A stretch of 64,000 nucleotides of DNA from Flavobacterium sp. ASV13 (GCF_000745775.1 NZ_JQJY01000009.1:62001-126000), one strand, 5' to 3'; positions 24,983-33,883 are shown, counted from the stretch's first letter. Notes: generated by a model not told the origin, from the sequence alone. Made by a program: numbers and translations.

Positions 24983-27058
24983 TTATCTTTTTAATGAAAA
25001 GTGACCTCTTAAAATAGGGTGTGTATCATCAATTTTTAGAGCATACCAATAGTCTGAAGCAGGAAGTTGTATTTTATTAAAAGTTCCGTCCCAGCTCATT
25101 CTTGAAGTACTTAATTGCGCTAATAGTTTTCCATAGCGATCAAAAATGGTGACTTGTGCCTGAGGATAATTCTCCATTCCTGTTACTTCCCAGACATCAT
25201 TATAGCTATCGTTGTTTGGAGTAAAGAAAGCTGGAAAAACTAAAACCACAAAGTTTTTTGCAGTAGCACCACAACCACCTTTTTCTCTTACATAAGCAGT
25301 TTGTAGTCCGCCTGGAACATCGTAAAAAATATTAGAATCTTGAAAATTTGAACCATCAACAGAATATTCAAAATAAGGCTGTTCTTTTTTAAGATAAATT
25401 ATTGCTCTAGTTCCTTCAACATCAATACGATCTATTTGGGGAATTTCATGTTCTTCTACTATAATTGTTTTTCGGCTTGTACAGTTTTGAGGAGCTGGAC
25501 TTGTTACATCAACTGTATATGTACCGCCAGTTCCTATCTCAATAGTTTGAGTTGTAGCTCCCGTTGACCACAAATAAGTCATACCAGCTATTCCAGCATT
25601 AAGTATTTTCTTTTTAGATTGGCATAACACGACAGTTTCGTCCGTAACAGCCGGTGGTGTGTAAATAGTAATGTTTACAGGTGTACGATTGGTATTTAAA
25701 CAACCACTGTTTGATGCCTCGGCATAATAAACAGCTGATGTAGTAATTGTTGGTGTTGTAAAATTATTTCCTGTAAAAATGCTTGTTCCACCTGTCGAAG
25801 AAGTGTACCAATTGATAACACCCACATTAGTTGTTGCTTGAAGATCGACACTTCCTGGTCCACAACGGGAAACATTTGATGAAGCCACAGTTGGTGTATT
25901 AGGCGTTTTATTCACTACAGCTGTAACTGATTTTCGGTTGGATTCGCAGCCAGCATCTACATAATAAGTTGTAGTATTATTTATTACTGGTGTTGTATAA
26001 GAACTTCCAGTTGCAATTACCGTTCCTCCGGTTGCCTGATTGTACCAGCTGATTGTCGCTCCAGCCGTAGCTGTTGCATTTATAGTAAAACTCCCCGAAT
26101 CACAAATTGGATTTGGTGTCAATACGTTTGCTTCAGGTATTGTAATTTTAGTACTTGCTGCAATTTCTAAAGGTGATTCTCCTGCAGATCCGCCATATTC
26201 AACAACATATCCTTTAGGTTGATAAGCATCTCCGGGAGTTAATGATCCAGTATTTGATAAATCATTCCATGAACCTCTTATACCTACTCCTGGTTGTGTA
26301 ATATGCGCATAATCTTCATCTCCTTGATTATTAGGTTCTCCATTGTTCCAGAAAGTATAAGTCATTAGAGTTCCGGCTTCAGGACCTGTTACCCATTTCC
26401 AAACTCCTTCAGTTTCTGCATCGCTACCACCAATCCATCCCGTTCCAGATGCTTGTTCGCCAATTAGTTTAGCTTCATCTGCAGATAATATGGTTGCCAA
26501 ATATCCTTTAAGCCCGTAATAAGTACTTGCAGCAGCAGCATCTCGTGCTGAAGTCCAGGTAATGCCAATACTTGGTACATATAAATAAAAATGCTGTGTT
26601 GATGGTAAATAATTGGCATTACCAATTGTTATTGAAAACGTTCTGGTTCCCGAAGCTGAAGTCGAAGGATTTGTGAAAACCACATCTTTTACTGCAGCAA
26701 CTAAGTCAGAATATAAAACATCACCACCTGTTGGACTTGTTATACTTAATTTTCCTGCTGTTGAATCCCAGCTTGTTATTACGTTTGGATGTGTCGCTGG
26801 ATTTGAAAGGGCAAGCTGATCAAAACCACTTGAATAACCAGATGAAACCTGAATAAAAACGCCTTTAGTTCCTGTTTCTAAAGGGTCGTGTGTAATGGAG
26901 AAATCAGTTACAATTTTTATTGTATTTTGAGGACAATATGGCTGATCTCCGGTTGCTTTAACAACAGGAGCAGTTGTCGTAATTTGAGCAAATCCAAAAG
27001 AACTGGACAGCAATAAAATAAATAATATATATATATTTAGGGAACTCTTATTTTTCAT
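24983..27058 (-). CDS. T9SS type B cargo protein with C-type lectin domain (copy B)
   Basis: A 691-residue paralog of the preceding gene in the same order: signal peptide (ending SSSFGFAQ), beta segment, C-type lectin domain (about 165-300; WTSARDAAAAS, GYLATILSADEA, GWIGGSDAE, EPNNQGDEDYAHI, SWNDLS), Ig-like repeats (ISWYNQATGG, INWYTSSTGG) and CHU_C type B sorting domain (about 608-691, nearly identical to copy A). Copy A has an insertion in the lectin loop before the EPNN motif. The last 90 residues are the most similar part. An AT-rich hairpin sits just upstream of the ATG. Confidence 0.9.
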   Translation of the reverse strand: MKNKSSLNIYILFILLLSSSFGFAQITTTAPVVKATGDQPYCPQNTIKIVTDFSITHDPLETGTKGVFIQVSSGYSSGFDQLALSNPATHPNVITSWDSTAGKLSITSPTGGDVLYSDLVAAVKDVVFTNPSTSASGTRTFSITIGNANYLPSTQHFYLYVPSIGITWTSARDAAAASTYYGLKGYLATILSADEAKLIGEQASGTGWIGGSDAETEGVWKWVTGPEAGTLMTYTFWNNGEPNNQGDEDYAHITQPGVGIRGSWNDLSNTGSLTPGDAYQPKGYVVEYGGSAGESPLEIAASTKITIPEANVLTPNPICDSGSFTINATATAGATISWYNQATGGTVIATGSSYTTPVINNTTTYYVDAGCESNRKSVTAVVNKTPNTPTVASSNVSRCGPGSVDLQATTNVGVINWYTSSTGGTSIFTGNNFTTPTITTSAVYYAEASNSGCLNTNRTPVNITIYTPPAVTDETVVLCQSKKKILNAGIAGMTYLWSTGATTQTIEIGTGGTYTVDVTSPAPQNCTSRKTIIVEEHEIPQIDRIDVEGTRAIIYLKKEQPYFEYSVDGSNFQDSNIFYDVPGGLQTAYVREKGGCGATAKNFVVLVFPAFFTPNNDSYNDVWEVTGMENYPQAQVTIFDRYGKLLAQLSTSRMSWDGTFNKIQLPASDYWYALKIDDTHPILRGHFSLKR

Positions 27059-27060
27059 TT

Positions 27061-27081
27061 TATAAAAGTATCACTTTTATA
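27061..27081 (-). promoter_or_regulatory. hairpin abutting the lectin copy B start codon
   Basis: TATAAAAGT (27061-27069) and ACTTTTATA (27073-27081) form a 9-bp stem with a 3-nt loop, 2 nt upstream of the ATG at 27058. It could mask ribosome access; purely AT-rich pairing keeps confidence low. Confidence 0.3.
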
Positions 27082-27163
27082 ATAATAAAAAAAAATATTT
27101 CAATTTCTAACAATTAAAGTCTAAAAATGAGGTAATAATCACAATTTTTAAGTAAAAATATTC

Positions 27164-27706
27164 TTAATTGTTTGCTGGCCAGTTTAGTTTTTGAAATAAA
27201 TCCCAAACTACAATTCCCGCACTTACAGCAATATTTAAGGAATGTTTAGTTCCTAATTGCGGAATCTCAATACAGCCATCACAAATAGCTACAGCTTCTT
27301 GTGCAACGCCATAAACTTCATTGCCAAAAACTAAAGCGTATTTCTGATTTTTTTCTGTTTTAAAATCCTGAAGAAAAATAGCACTTTCAACTTGTTCTAT
27401 AGCTAGAGTGAGTACATTTTCTTTTTTAAGGTTTTCAATGACTTCAAGTACATTTTCATGATGTTCCCAAGCTACAGTTTCTGTAGCGCCAAGAGCAGTT
27501 TTGTGAATTTCTTTATTTGGTGGAGTAGCTGTAATACCGCATAAAATGATTTTTTCAATCAAAAAAGCATCGGCTGTTCTAAAAACAGAACCAATATTGT
27601 GTAAGCTGCGAATGTCATCCAAAACTAAAATTAAAGGAGTCTTGTCTGATTTTTTAAAATCTTCAATCGATTTGCGGTCCAATTCGCTATTTTCAAGTTT
27701 TCTCAT
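27164..27706 (-). CDS. SpoU (TrmH) family RNA 2'-O-methyltransferase
   Basis: A 180-residue SPOUT enzyme with all three knot motifs: LDDIRSLHNIGSVFRTADAF (motif 1, with the catalytic Arg), YALVFGNEVYGV (motif 2) and CIEIPQLGTKHSLNIAVSAGIVVW (motif 3). It methylates tRNA or rRNA ribose using S-adenosylmethionine. It lacks the N-terminal extension of RlmB-type proteins, so it is closer to the short TrmL/TrmH group; the modified site is not readable. It lies downstream of the DUF1573 gene but a terminator separates them. Confidence 0.9.
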   Translation of the reverse strand: MRKLENSELDRKSIEDFKKSDKTPLILVLDDIRSLHNIGSVFRTADAFLIEKIILCGITATPPNKEIHKTALGATETVAWEHHENVLEVIENLKKENVLTLAIEQVESAIFLQDFKTEKNQKYALVFGNEVYGVAQEAVAICDGCIEIPQLGTKHSLNIAVSAGIVVWDLFQKLNWPANN

Positions 27707-27728
27707 TTTTGCTGTATTCTAATCATAA

Positions 27729-27760
27729 AAAAAGCTTCCAAAGATAAGGAAGCTTTTTCA
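27729..27760 (-). terminator. terminator after the DUF1573 gene
   Basis: AAAAAGCTTCC (27729-27739) and GGAAGCTTTTT (27748-27758) form an 11-bp stem; on the minus strand it is followed by a T-run. Confidence 0.8.
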
Positions 27761-27787
27761 ATTATTTTATTTTGTTTTATTTTCAGA

Positions 27788-28216
27788 TTAGCTTTTTACT
27801 GGATCTGGTAAAACTATACCTTTTATAGTAAGTACTTTTGTTGGCTGTCCTTCAGCGTTAGAAGTAACAGTTACAGTTTTTGTAAATTGACCAACTCTGT
27901 CAGTAGCATATTTTACACCAATGATTCCTTTAGCACCTGGTGCGATTGGCTCTTTTGGCGTAGTAGGAACAGTACATCCGCAAGAACCTTGCGTGTTTGT
28001 AATGATCAATGGTTTTGTTCCGTTGTTAACAAAAACGAATTCACGTTTTCCGTCAGCATTGTGAGCAATTGTTCCATAGTCAATAGTTTCTGTTTCAAAA
28101 AGCATTCCTGCTCCTTCTACTTTAGCAACTTTTGCAGTTCCTTTTTTAGCAGATTGCGCGTTAGAAGCCGTAACTCCAGCTACAGCAAGCATAACAAATA
28201 AAATTATTTTTTTCAT
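27788..28216 (-). CDS. DUF1573 secreted protein
   Basis: A 142-residue protein with a signal peptide (ASNAQS) and one DUF1573 domain (about 38-138): IDYGTIAHN, REFVFVNNGTKPLIITNTQGSCGCT, APGAKGIIGVKY, TVTSNAEGQPTKVLTIKGIV. The fold resembles Ig-like pilus-chaperone domains, with a conserved Cys-Gly-Cys. It is common in Bacteroidota, often highly expressed, of unproven function. A full promoter match lies upstream. Confidence 0.9.
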   Translation of the reverse strand: MKKIILFVMLAVAGVTASNAQSAKKGTAKVAKVEGAGMLFETETIDYGTIAHNADGKREFVFVNNGTKPLIITNTQGSCGCTVPTTPKEPIAPGAKGIIGVKYATDRVGQFTKTVTVTSNAEGQPTKVLTIKGIVLPDPVKS

Positions 28217-28244
28217 TTTTATAGTCTTTGTTTAAATGATAGAA

Positions 28245-28273
28245 CAAATCTATGTAAAATTCTTAAATGTCAA
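28245..28273 (-). promoter_or_regulatory. promoter of the DUF1573 gene (TTG-N18-TAGATTTG)
   Basis: On the minus strand TTG (28273-28271) and TAGATTTG (28252-28245) are separated by 18 nt, a full match to the Bacteroidota consensus, about 30 nt before the ATG at 28216. Confidence 0.6.
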
Positions 28274-28373
28274 CTTAAAAATCTCTTAAAATATTTTAAT
28301 TTTTGAAGCCTTCGATATGCCGCTAAAAAATTATAAATTCGCTGTCTTAATTTTCATTTAAAAATATATCGAT

Positions 28374-30980
28374 TTGGCAGCTAAAGAAAAAGTGGTGAAA
28401 GAAACACCTTTAATGAAACAGTACAACGAAATCAAGAGAAAATATCCTGATGCATGTCTGCTTTTCAGAGTAGGGGATTTTTATGAAACATTTGGAGAAG
28501 ACGCCATCAGAGCTTCTAAAATTCTCGGAATAACATTGACCAAAAGAGGTGCAGGTTCAGATACTGAAACCGCTTTGGCAGGTTTTCCACACCATTCTAT
28601 TAATACGTACTTGCCAAAATTGGTTAAAGCGGGTCTTCGCGTAGCAATTTGTGATCAGCTTGAAGATCCAAAAATGACAAAAACTATCGTGAAAAGAGGT
28701 GTTACGGAGTTAGTAACTCCGGGAGTTTCTTTAAACGATGAGGTTTTGCAGTCTAAATCGAATAACTTTTTAGCATCGGTTTATTTTGCTAATAAAAATA
28801 TAGGAATTTCCTTTTTGGATGTTTCGACAGGAGAATTTTTGACGGCACAGGGAAATGCTGAATATATTGATAAGCTGTTGCAGAACTTTAATCCGAGTGA
28901 GGTTTTAGTTCCAAAGAATAACAAAGGTGATTTTAAAGCTGCTTTTGGCGAAGATTTTCATAGTTTTTACTTAGAAGATTGGATTTATAAAGAAGATTAT
29001 GCTTTAGAAACGCTAACAAAACATTTTCAGACAAATTCTTTAAAAGGATTTGGAATCGAAGAATTAAAAGAAGGAATTATTGCTTCTGGAGCAATTTTGT
29101 ATTATTTATCAGAGACACAGCACAATCGTGTACAACATATTACAGCGATCCAGCGTATTGCAGAAGATGCATATGTTTGGATGGATCGTTTTACGATTCG
29201 AAATTTAGAATTATATCACAGCTACAATCCAAATGCGGTTACGCTTTTAGATGTAATTGACCGAACGCTTTCGCCAATGGGAGGACGGCTGTTAAAACGC
29301 TGGCTGGCTCTTCCTTTAAAAGACAGCAACAAAATAAAAGGACGTCATGATGTGGTTTCGTATTTAAAATCAAATTCGGAAGTCCTTCATAACATTCAAT
29401 ATCAGATTAAGCAAATTTCAGATTTGGAGCGTTTGATTTCTAAAATTGCTGCCGGAAAAGTCTCGCCTCGCGAAATTGTTTATTTAAAAGAATCGCTGGA
29501 CGCTATTATTCCAATTAAAACATTGGCGCTTGAAAGTCCGCAAGAAGCGGTAAAAGTTATCGGAGACAGTCTGCATGCTTGTGATTTATTAAGAGAAAAA
29601 ATAAAAGTAACCTTAAATCAAGATGCACCAGTAGCGATTGCAAAAGGAAACGCTATTGCAAGCGGCATTAACGAAGAATTGGATGAACTTCGTGCAATAT
29701 CAACTTCTGGAAAAGAATATTTAGAAGGAATTGAAAGAAGAGAATCTGAACGTACAGGAATTTCTTCTTTAAAAATATCTTTCAATAATGTTTTTGGATA
29801 TTATATTGAAGTTCGAAATACGCACAAAGATAAAGTGCCTGCAGAATGGATTCGTAAACAGACATTGGTTAATGCAGAACGTTATATTACAGAAGAATTA
29901 AAAGAGTACGAAACCAAGATTTTAGGAGCCGAAGAAAGAATCTATAAAATTGAAGCCGATCTTTTTGAACAATTAGTTGCCTGGATTGCTACTTATATCA
30001 AACCGGTTCAAATGAATGCCAATTTGGTTGCTCAACTAGATTGTTTGTGTTCGTTTACGCAATTAGCAATAGAAAATAAATATGTTTGCCCGGAAATTGA
30101 CGATACATTTGAGTTGGAAATCAAAGAAGGAAGGCATCCGGTAATTGAAAAGCAATTGCCAGTTGGTACGCCATATATTTCTAATGATGTTTATTTAGAT
30201 AGGGAAACCCAGCAAATTATAATGATTACTGGTCCTAATATGTCTGGTAAGTCGGCTATTTTGAGACAAACGGCTTTAATTGTGTTATTGGCTCAAATGG
30301 GAAGTTTTGTCCCGGCAGACAGCGTTAGAATGGGAATTGTGGACAAGATTTTTACAAGAGTAGGAGCTTCTGATAATATTTCAATGGGCGAATCTACTTT
30401 TATGGTGGAAATGAATGAGACGGCTTCGATTTTGAATAATATTTCAGATAGAAGTTTGGTGCTTCTGGATGAAATTGGAAGAGGAACAAGTACATATGAC
30501 GGAATCTCAATCGCTTGGGCTATTGCCGAATTTTTACACGAGCATCCTTCAAAAGCTAAAACATTATTTGCAACGCATTATCATGAATTAAACGAAATGA
30601 CAGAATCGCTTCCGAGAATTCAGAATTTTAATGTGGCGGTCAAAGAATTAAAAGATACTGTTCTTTTTGTTCGTAAACTGGTAAAAGGAGGAAGTGCTCA
30701 TAGTTTTGGAATTCATGTTGCAAAAATGGCCGGAATGCCTCAGTTGGTAATTTCAAAAGCGCAAAAGCTTTTAAAGAAATTAGAAAAAAATCATTCCAGT
30801 GAAGCCTTAAACGGAATAAAATCAGCTAATGATGAAATGCAGATGAGTTTCTTTAATTTAGATGATCCTTTATTGGAAGAGATAAAAGAAGAAATTCTAG
30901 GTCTTGATATAAATGCTATAACGCCAGTCGAAGCACTGATGAAGCTGAATGAGATCAAAAGAATGTTAGTCAAAAAATAA
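28374..30980 (+). CDS. mutS: DNA mismatch repair protein MutS (TTG start)
   Basis: The 868-residue protein has the mismatch-reading Phe-Tyr-Glu motif (GDFYETFGED, residues 34-43), connector, lever and clamp regions, and the ATPase with Walker A GPNMSGKS (620-627), VGASDNISMGESTFMVEM and LLDEIGRGTSTYDG. The start is a TTG at 28374 giving MAAKEKVVKETPLMKQ; no ATG is in frame between it and Met14, and starting at Met14 would remove the segment before the conserved domain, which is usually present. It recognises mispairs with MutL; no mutL in the window. Confidence 0.95.
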   Translation: MAAKEKVVKETPLMKQYNEIKRKYPDACLLFRVGDFYETFGEDAIRASKILGITLTKRGAGSDTETALAGFPHHSINTYLPKLVKAGLRVAICDQLEDPKMTKTIVKRGVTELVTPGVSLNDEVLQSKSNNFLASVYFANKNIGISFLDVSTGEFLTAQGNAEYIDKLLQNFNPSEVLVPKNNKGDFKAAFGEDFHSFYLEDWIYKEDYALETLTKHFQTNSLKGFGIEELKEGIIASGAILYYLSETQHNRVQHITAIQRIAEDAYVWMDRFTIRNLELYHSYNPNAVTLLDVIDRTLSPMGGRLLKRWLALPLKDSNKIKGRHDVVSYLKSNSEVLHNIQYQIKQISDLERLISKIAAGKVSPREIVYLKESLDAIIPIKTLALESPQEAVKVIGDSLHACDLLREKIKVTLNQDAPVAIAKGNAIASGINEELDELRAISTSGKEYLEGIERRESERTGISSLKISFNNVFGYYIEVRNTHKDKVPAEWIRKQTLVNAERYITEELKEYETKILGAEERIYKIEADLFEQLVAWIATYIKPVQMNANLVAQLDCLCSFTQLAIENKYVCPEIDDTFELEIKEGRHPVIEKQLPVGTPYISNDVYLDRETQQIIMITGPNMSGKSAILRQTALIVLLAQMGSFVPADSVRMGIVDKIFTRVGASDNISMGESTFMVEMNETASILNNISDRSLVLLDEIGRGTSTYDGISIAWAIAEFLHEHPSKAKTLFATHYHELNEMTESLPRIQNFNVAVKELKDTVLFVRKLVKGGSAHSFGIHVAKMAGMPQLVISKAQKLLKKLEKNHSSEALNGIKSANDEMQMSFFNLDDPLLEEIKEEILGLDINAITPVEALMKLNEIKRMLVKK

Positions 30981-31056
30981 AAATAAAAATTTTCAAGTTT
31001 AAAGTTTAGGTTATCAGAATGTTATAGAATAACTAAAATATTTTTTCAAAAAACGC

Positions 31057-31086
31057 TTGTGTAATTGAATAAATGTCCTAAATTTG
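31057..31086 (+). promoter_or_regulatory. tRNA operon promoter (TTG-N19-TAAATTTG)
   Basis: TTG at 31057-31059 and TAAATTTG at 31079-31086 with 19-nt spacing match the consensus perfectly, about 57 nt before the tRNA-Gly 5' end. Confidence 0.7.
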
Positions 31087-31142
31087 CACTCGCAATACGA
31101 AACAAGTCAAGTGTTGCAAGTTCTTTAAGAAAAATTTGAAAT

Positions 31143-31215
31143 GCGAAAATAGCTCAGTTGGTAGAGCGCGACCTTGCCAAGGTCGAGGTCGCGGGTTCGA
31201 GCCCCGTTTTTCGCT
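31143..31215 (+). tRNA. tRNA-Gly (GCC)
   Basis: A full cloverleaf: acceptor GCGAAAA/TTTTCGC, D-arm GCTC/GAGC, anticodon stem CGACC/GGTCG around loop TTGCCAA (anticodon GCC), T-arm with GGTTCGAGCC. Discriminator T; CCA not encoded. It is 14 nt upstream of tRNA-Leu. Confidence 0.95.
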
Positions 31216-31229
31216 CAAAACCATATAAT

Positions 31230-31315
31230 GCTCGGATGGTGAAATTGGTAGACACGCTGGACTTAAAATCCAGTGAACAGCAATGTTCGTGCGGGTTCAA
31301 GTCCCGCTCTGAGTA
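31230..31315 (+). tRNA. tRNA-Leu (TAA)
   Basis: Class II tRNA with a long variable arm. Acceptor GCTCGGA pairs with TCTGAGT (two G-T pairs), anticodon stem CTGGA/TCCAG around CTTAAAA (anticodon TAA), T-arm GCGGG/CCCGC with TTCAAGT. CCA not encoded. Cotranscribed with tRNA-Gly. Confidence 0.95.
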
Positions 31316-31318
31316 CTA

Positions 31319-31349
31319 AAGCCTCTTCTTTTGAAGAGGCTTTTTTTAT
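31319..31349 (+). terminator. terminator of the tRNA operon
   Basis: GCCTCTTC and GAAGAGGC form an 8-bp stem with TTTTTTT after it, directly after tRNA-Leu. Confidence 0.9.
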
Positions 31350-31452
31350 TATGTAAAACTGCATTTAAAAGAAATTGGCAAAGTGGCTCTCTTTTAAAAA
31401 TCTAAGAATCTAAGAATTCTAAAATCAACAATCTAAAATCTAATATTTCTAA

Positions 31453-31827
31453 ATGGGTGCTTTTGTAATCAGCAGGCGATTTAATGACGAATATAAATTC
31501 ACGTTTACTTCAAGGAAAGGAAAGGTGATTTTTACAAGTTTGAGTTACGAATTAAGATTTGAGTGTGAAGAAGATATACAGAAATTCAAGGAAAATATTG
31601 AGCTTGCGAAATTTTTAAAGTTTAAGGGTTCTGGAGGGAAGTATTTTTTTAAATTGATGCTTGGGGAGGTTCATTTTGCTACAAGTCGTAAATATAGCAC
31701 TGAATTGCTTTTGCAGAAGGGTATTAGGGAAATCGTGACTTATGCTTCGAAATCAGAAGTTTTGGATTTCTCGTCAAACGAATCGATTTTTGAAGATGAG
31801 GTTGTTGGGGAAGAAGAAATGGATTAA
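31453..31827 (+). CDS. YegP-like (DUF1508) protein
   Basis: A 124-residue protein with two repeats of the small YegP-like unit: FVISRRFNDEYKFTFTSRKGKVIFTS (about 4-29) and FLKFKGSGGKYFFKLMLGEVHFATSRKYST (about 55-85), each with F-x-x-K/Y-x-G-K-x-I-F/x-S. It has a Glu/Asp-rich C-terminus. E. coli YegP is of unknown function. Local gene order is not informative. It starts about 100 nt after the tRNA terminator. Confidence 0.8.
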   Translation: MGAFVISRRFNDEYKFTFTSRKGKVIFTSLSYELRFECEEDIQKFKENIELAKFLKFKGSGGKYFFKLMLGEVHFATSRKYSTELLLQKGIREIVTYASKSEVLDFSSNESIFEDEVVGEEEMD

Positions 31828-31840
31828 TGTGAAATAAAAA

Positions 31841-31870
31841 AAAAGTGTTTGCGATTGCAAACACTTTTTT
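31841..31870 (+). terminator. terminator after the YegP-like gene
   Basis: GTGTTTGC (31845-31852) and GCAAACAC (31857-31864) with loop GATT and a run of six T. Confidence 0.85.
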
Positions 31871-31900
31871 GTGCTTTTGCAGAGGTTTAAATTTTTGCAT

Positions 31901-31928
31901 AAAAAAAAACCATCGCTATGATGGTTTT
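31901..31928 (-). terminator. terminator of the alanine-rich lipoprotein gene
   Basis: Minus strand: AAAACCATC, loop, GATGGTTTT then a T-run (plus-strand positions 31906-31914 and 31920-31928, with an A-run at 31901-31909). Confidence 0.8.
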
Positions 31929-31953
31929 AAAATTTTTAGAACTTAGGTTCTAA

Positions 31954-32166
31954 TTATTTTTTTACTTCTTCTACTTTAGCAGCAGCAGAATCAACTTTAG
32001 CAGCAGCAGAATCAACAGTTGCAGCAGCAGAATCAACTACAGTAGCAGCAGAATCAACAGCAACAGCAGTAGAATCTACAGTTTCAGTAGCTGCAGCGTC
32101 AGCTTTTTTACAAGATACAACAGTTAATACAGCAACAACAGCTAAACTTAAAAATACTTTTTTCAT
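31954..32166 (-). CDS. small Ala-rich repeat lipoprotein
   Basis: A 70-residue lipoprotein: signal AVLTVVSC with the lipidated Cys19, then a low-complexity tail built from about six VDSxA-type units (VDSTAVAVDSAATVVDSAA and on to KVEEVKK). The heptad-like repetition of Val and Ala could form a helical coil. Short VDSAA-repeat lipoproteins are frequent in flavobacteria and often abundant, but I know of no assigned function. Own -7 box and terminator. Confidence 0.85.
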   Translation of the reverse strand: MKKVFLSLAVVAVLTVVSCKKADAAATETVDSTAVAVDSAATVVDSAAATVDSAAAKVDSAAAKVEEVKK

Positions 32167-32507
32167 CTTACTTTATTATAAAAGGTTAATTATTAATTCG
32201 TGGCAAAGATATAAATTTTTTAATATGTAAAATATTTTTTCACTTTTTTTTTAAAATATTTTCATCGCTCACGATTATTCTATTTATCAAAAAACATGCC
32301 AAAATAGTAAAAAAATATTATATTATTGTATTTTTCGAAGAAATTATTTTTTGTTGCTGATTCGGCAATAAAAATAACGTTTGAGTTTGTATTACTTGTA
32401 GTTTGTTTTGTTTTTTGGGCGAAAAGCATTTAATGCATTAAGCTTAAAATGGGTTCTTTTAAGAGCTTTTTAGGGTAATAATGCTATTAGGTGAGCTTTG
32501 AGGTCTT
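32167..32507. other. AT-rich intergenic region
   Basis: These 341 nt separate the lipoprotein gene from waaA. The only signal seen is TATCTTTG on the minus strand at 32211-32204 (-7 box of the lipoprotein gene, 38 nt upstream of its ATG). The remainder is A/T-rich, without a convincing ORF, tRNA or hairpin. Confidence 0.5.
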
Positions 32508-33749
32508 TTAGATCGTTTCTGAAACTGTTTTCATGATGCAATCCGTTGCGCCTTTATTGTCTTGAATATAGCTTTTGCAAATTTTGCTTTTTTCTTCTAA
32601 ATACTTTTCATCAGTAAGTAATCGATCAAAATGACTTTTTAATTCGTTGCCGTCAGCAATAGAAATGCAACCTCCAAGTTTTACCAATAAAACTGCTTCT
32701 GCAAAGTTTGAATAATTTGGCCCAATTAAAATTGGAATTCCAAATGTAGCGGGTTCTAATACATTATGTATTCCGGGATTTCCAAAACCGCCGCCAACAT
32801 AAGCAATTGTACCGTAGCTGTAAATTTTAGTCAGCAGTCCAATAGTGTCTATAATAAAAACATTGTAATTTGATAAATCACCAGCTTGGTCTTTTTCGGA
32901 AAATAATACAGTTGATTTTGTGATTTGAGACTTTAAGCTTGAAATCTGGTCTTCCTTGATATTGTGAGGAGCAATGATGAATTTTACGTTTTCTGAAGCC
33001 TGATTGATATATTCTGCTAATAGCGCCTCGTCTTTTGGCCAAGAACTTCCTATAACTATAATTGGTTGATTATTCTTGAATTTTTCAATATAATCTAGGG
33101 TATTGTCTCTTTCTAAAATTGCAGCAACACGATCAAAACGGGTGTCGCCTGATACAATTACATTTTGAAATCCAATAGCTTCGATTTTTTCTTTTGATTT
33201 TTCATTCTGAACAAAAAAATAAGTAAATGCTTTTAATGCTTTTCGGTAAAAACCTCCGTACCATTTAAAAAACATTTGATTGTCTCTGAAAATACCAGAG
33301 ATCAAATAGGTTGGAATTTTATTTGTTTCTAATTCTTTTAAATAGTTAAGCCAAAACTCATATTTAATAAAAAACGCCAGTTCGGGATGTGTTAATTCTA
33401 TGAATTTTTTTGCATTGCTTTTTGTGTCTAATGGAAGGTAGATGGTAACGTCTGCAACTGTGTTGTTTTTACGCACTTCGTATCCAGATGGTGAAAAAAA
33501 GGTTACAATAATTTTATGTGACGGGTATTTTTCTTTGATTTTTTCGATAACAGGAAGTCCTTGTTCGTATTCGCCTAAAGAAGCGGAATGAAACCAAATT
33601 GTTTTGTCTTCGGGTTTAATTTTTTCTTTTAAAAGAGAGAAAACATCTTTTCGGCCTTCTGTAAAAAGCTTAATTTTCGGACTAAAAAGCGCCACGATTT
33701 TCAGAAAAAACCCCGCAATAGAAACAACTAAATTGTATAAAAAAAGCAT
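32508..33749 (-). CDS. waaA: 3-deoxy-D-manno-octulosonic acid (Kdo) transferase
   Basis: A 413-residue GT30 enzyme with an N-terminal membrane segment (FLYNLVVSIAGFFLKIVALF) and the family motifs WFHSASLGEYEQGLPVI, IKYEFWLNYLKEL, GSSWPKDE, and PATFGIPILIGPNYSNFAEA. It adds Kdo to lipid IVA at the inner membrane, the start of LPS core assembly. It lies divergent from the DegT aminotransferase and galE-containing unit, fitting a surface-glycan neighbourhood, though GT9 is 18 kb away. Confidence 0.95.
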   Translation of the reverse strand: MLFLYNLVVSIAGFFLKIVALFSPKIKLFTEGRKDVFSLLKEKIKPEDKTIWFHSASLGEYEQGLPVIEKIKEKYPSHKIIVTFFSPSGYEVRKNNTVADVTIYLPLDTKSNAKKFIELTHPELAFFIKYEFWLNYLKELETNKIPTYLISGIFRDNQMFFKWYGGFYRKALKAFTYFFVQNEKSKEKIEAIGFQNVIVSGDTRFDRVAAILERDNTLDYIEKFKNNQPIIVIGSSWPKDEALLAEYINQASENVKFIIAPHNIKEDQISSLKSQITKSTVLFSEKDQAGDLSNYNVFIIDTIGLLTKIYSYGTIAYVGGGFGNPGIHNVLEPATFGIPILIGPNYSNFAEAVLLVKLGGCISIADGNELKSHFDRLLTDEKYLEEKSKICKSYIQDNKGATDCIMKTVSETI

Positions 33750-33794
33750 CTGTTTATTTTTGTGGCTAAATTACATTTCTTTCGATTATTTTCA

Positions 33795-33825
33795 TTGGTT
33801 TGCAGGTATTAAATAACTATTTTTG
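33795..33825 (+). promoter_or_regulatory. promoter of the DegT gene (TTG-N20-TATTTTTG)
   Basis: TTG at 33795-33797 and TATTTTTG at 33818-33825 fit the consensus with 20-nt spacing; the gene starts at 33884. Confidence 0.6.
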
Positions 33826-33883
33826 TTGCTCCTTTTAAAGATTATGTTTAAAAATCAGGTCTTTATTTTAAATGTTATTCAAA

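Noticed and set aside
31143..31315. tRNA pair as an integration site for a mobile element
   Set aside because: A normal terminator follows directly and I see no integrase or duplicated tRNA end downstream.
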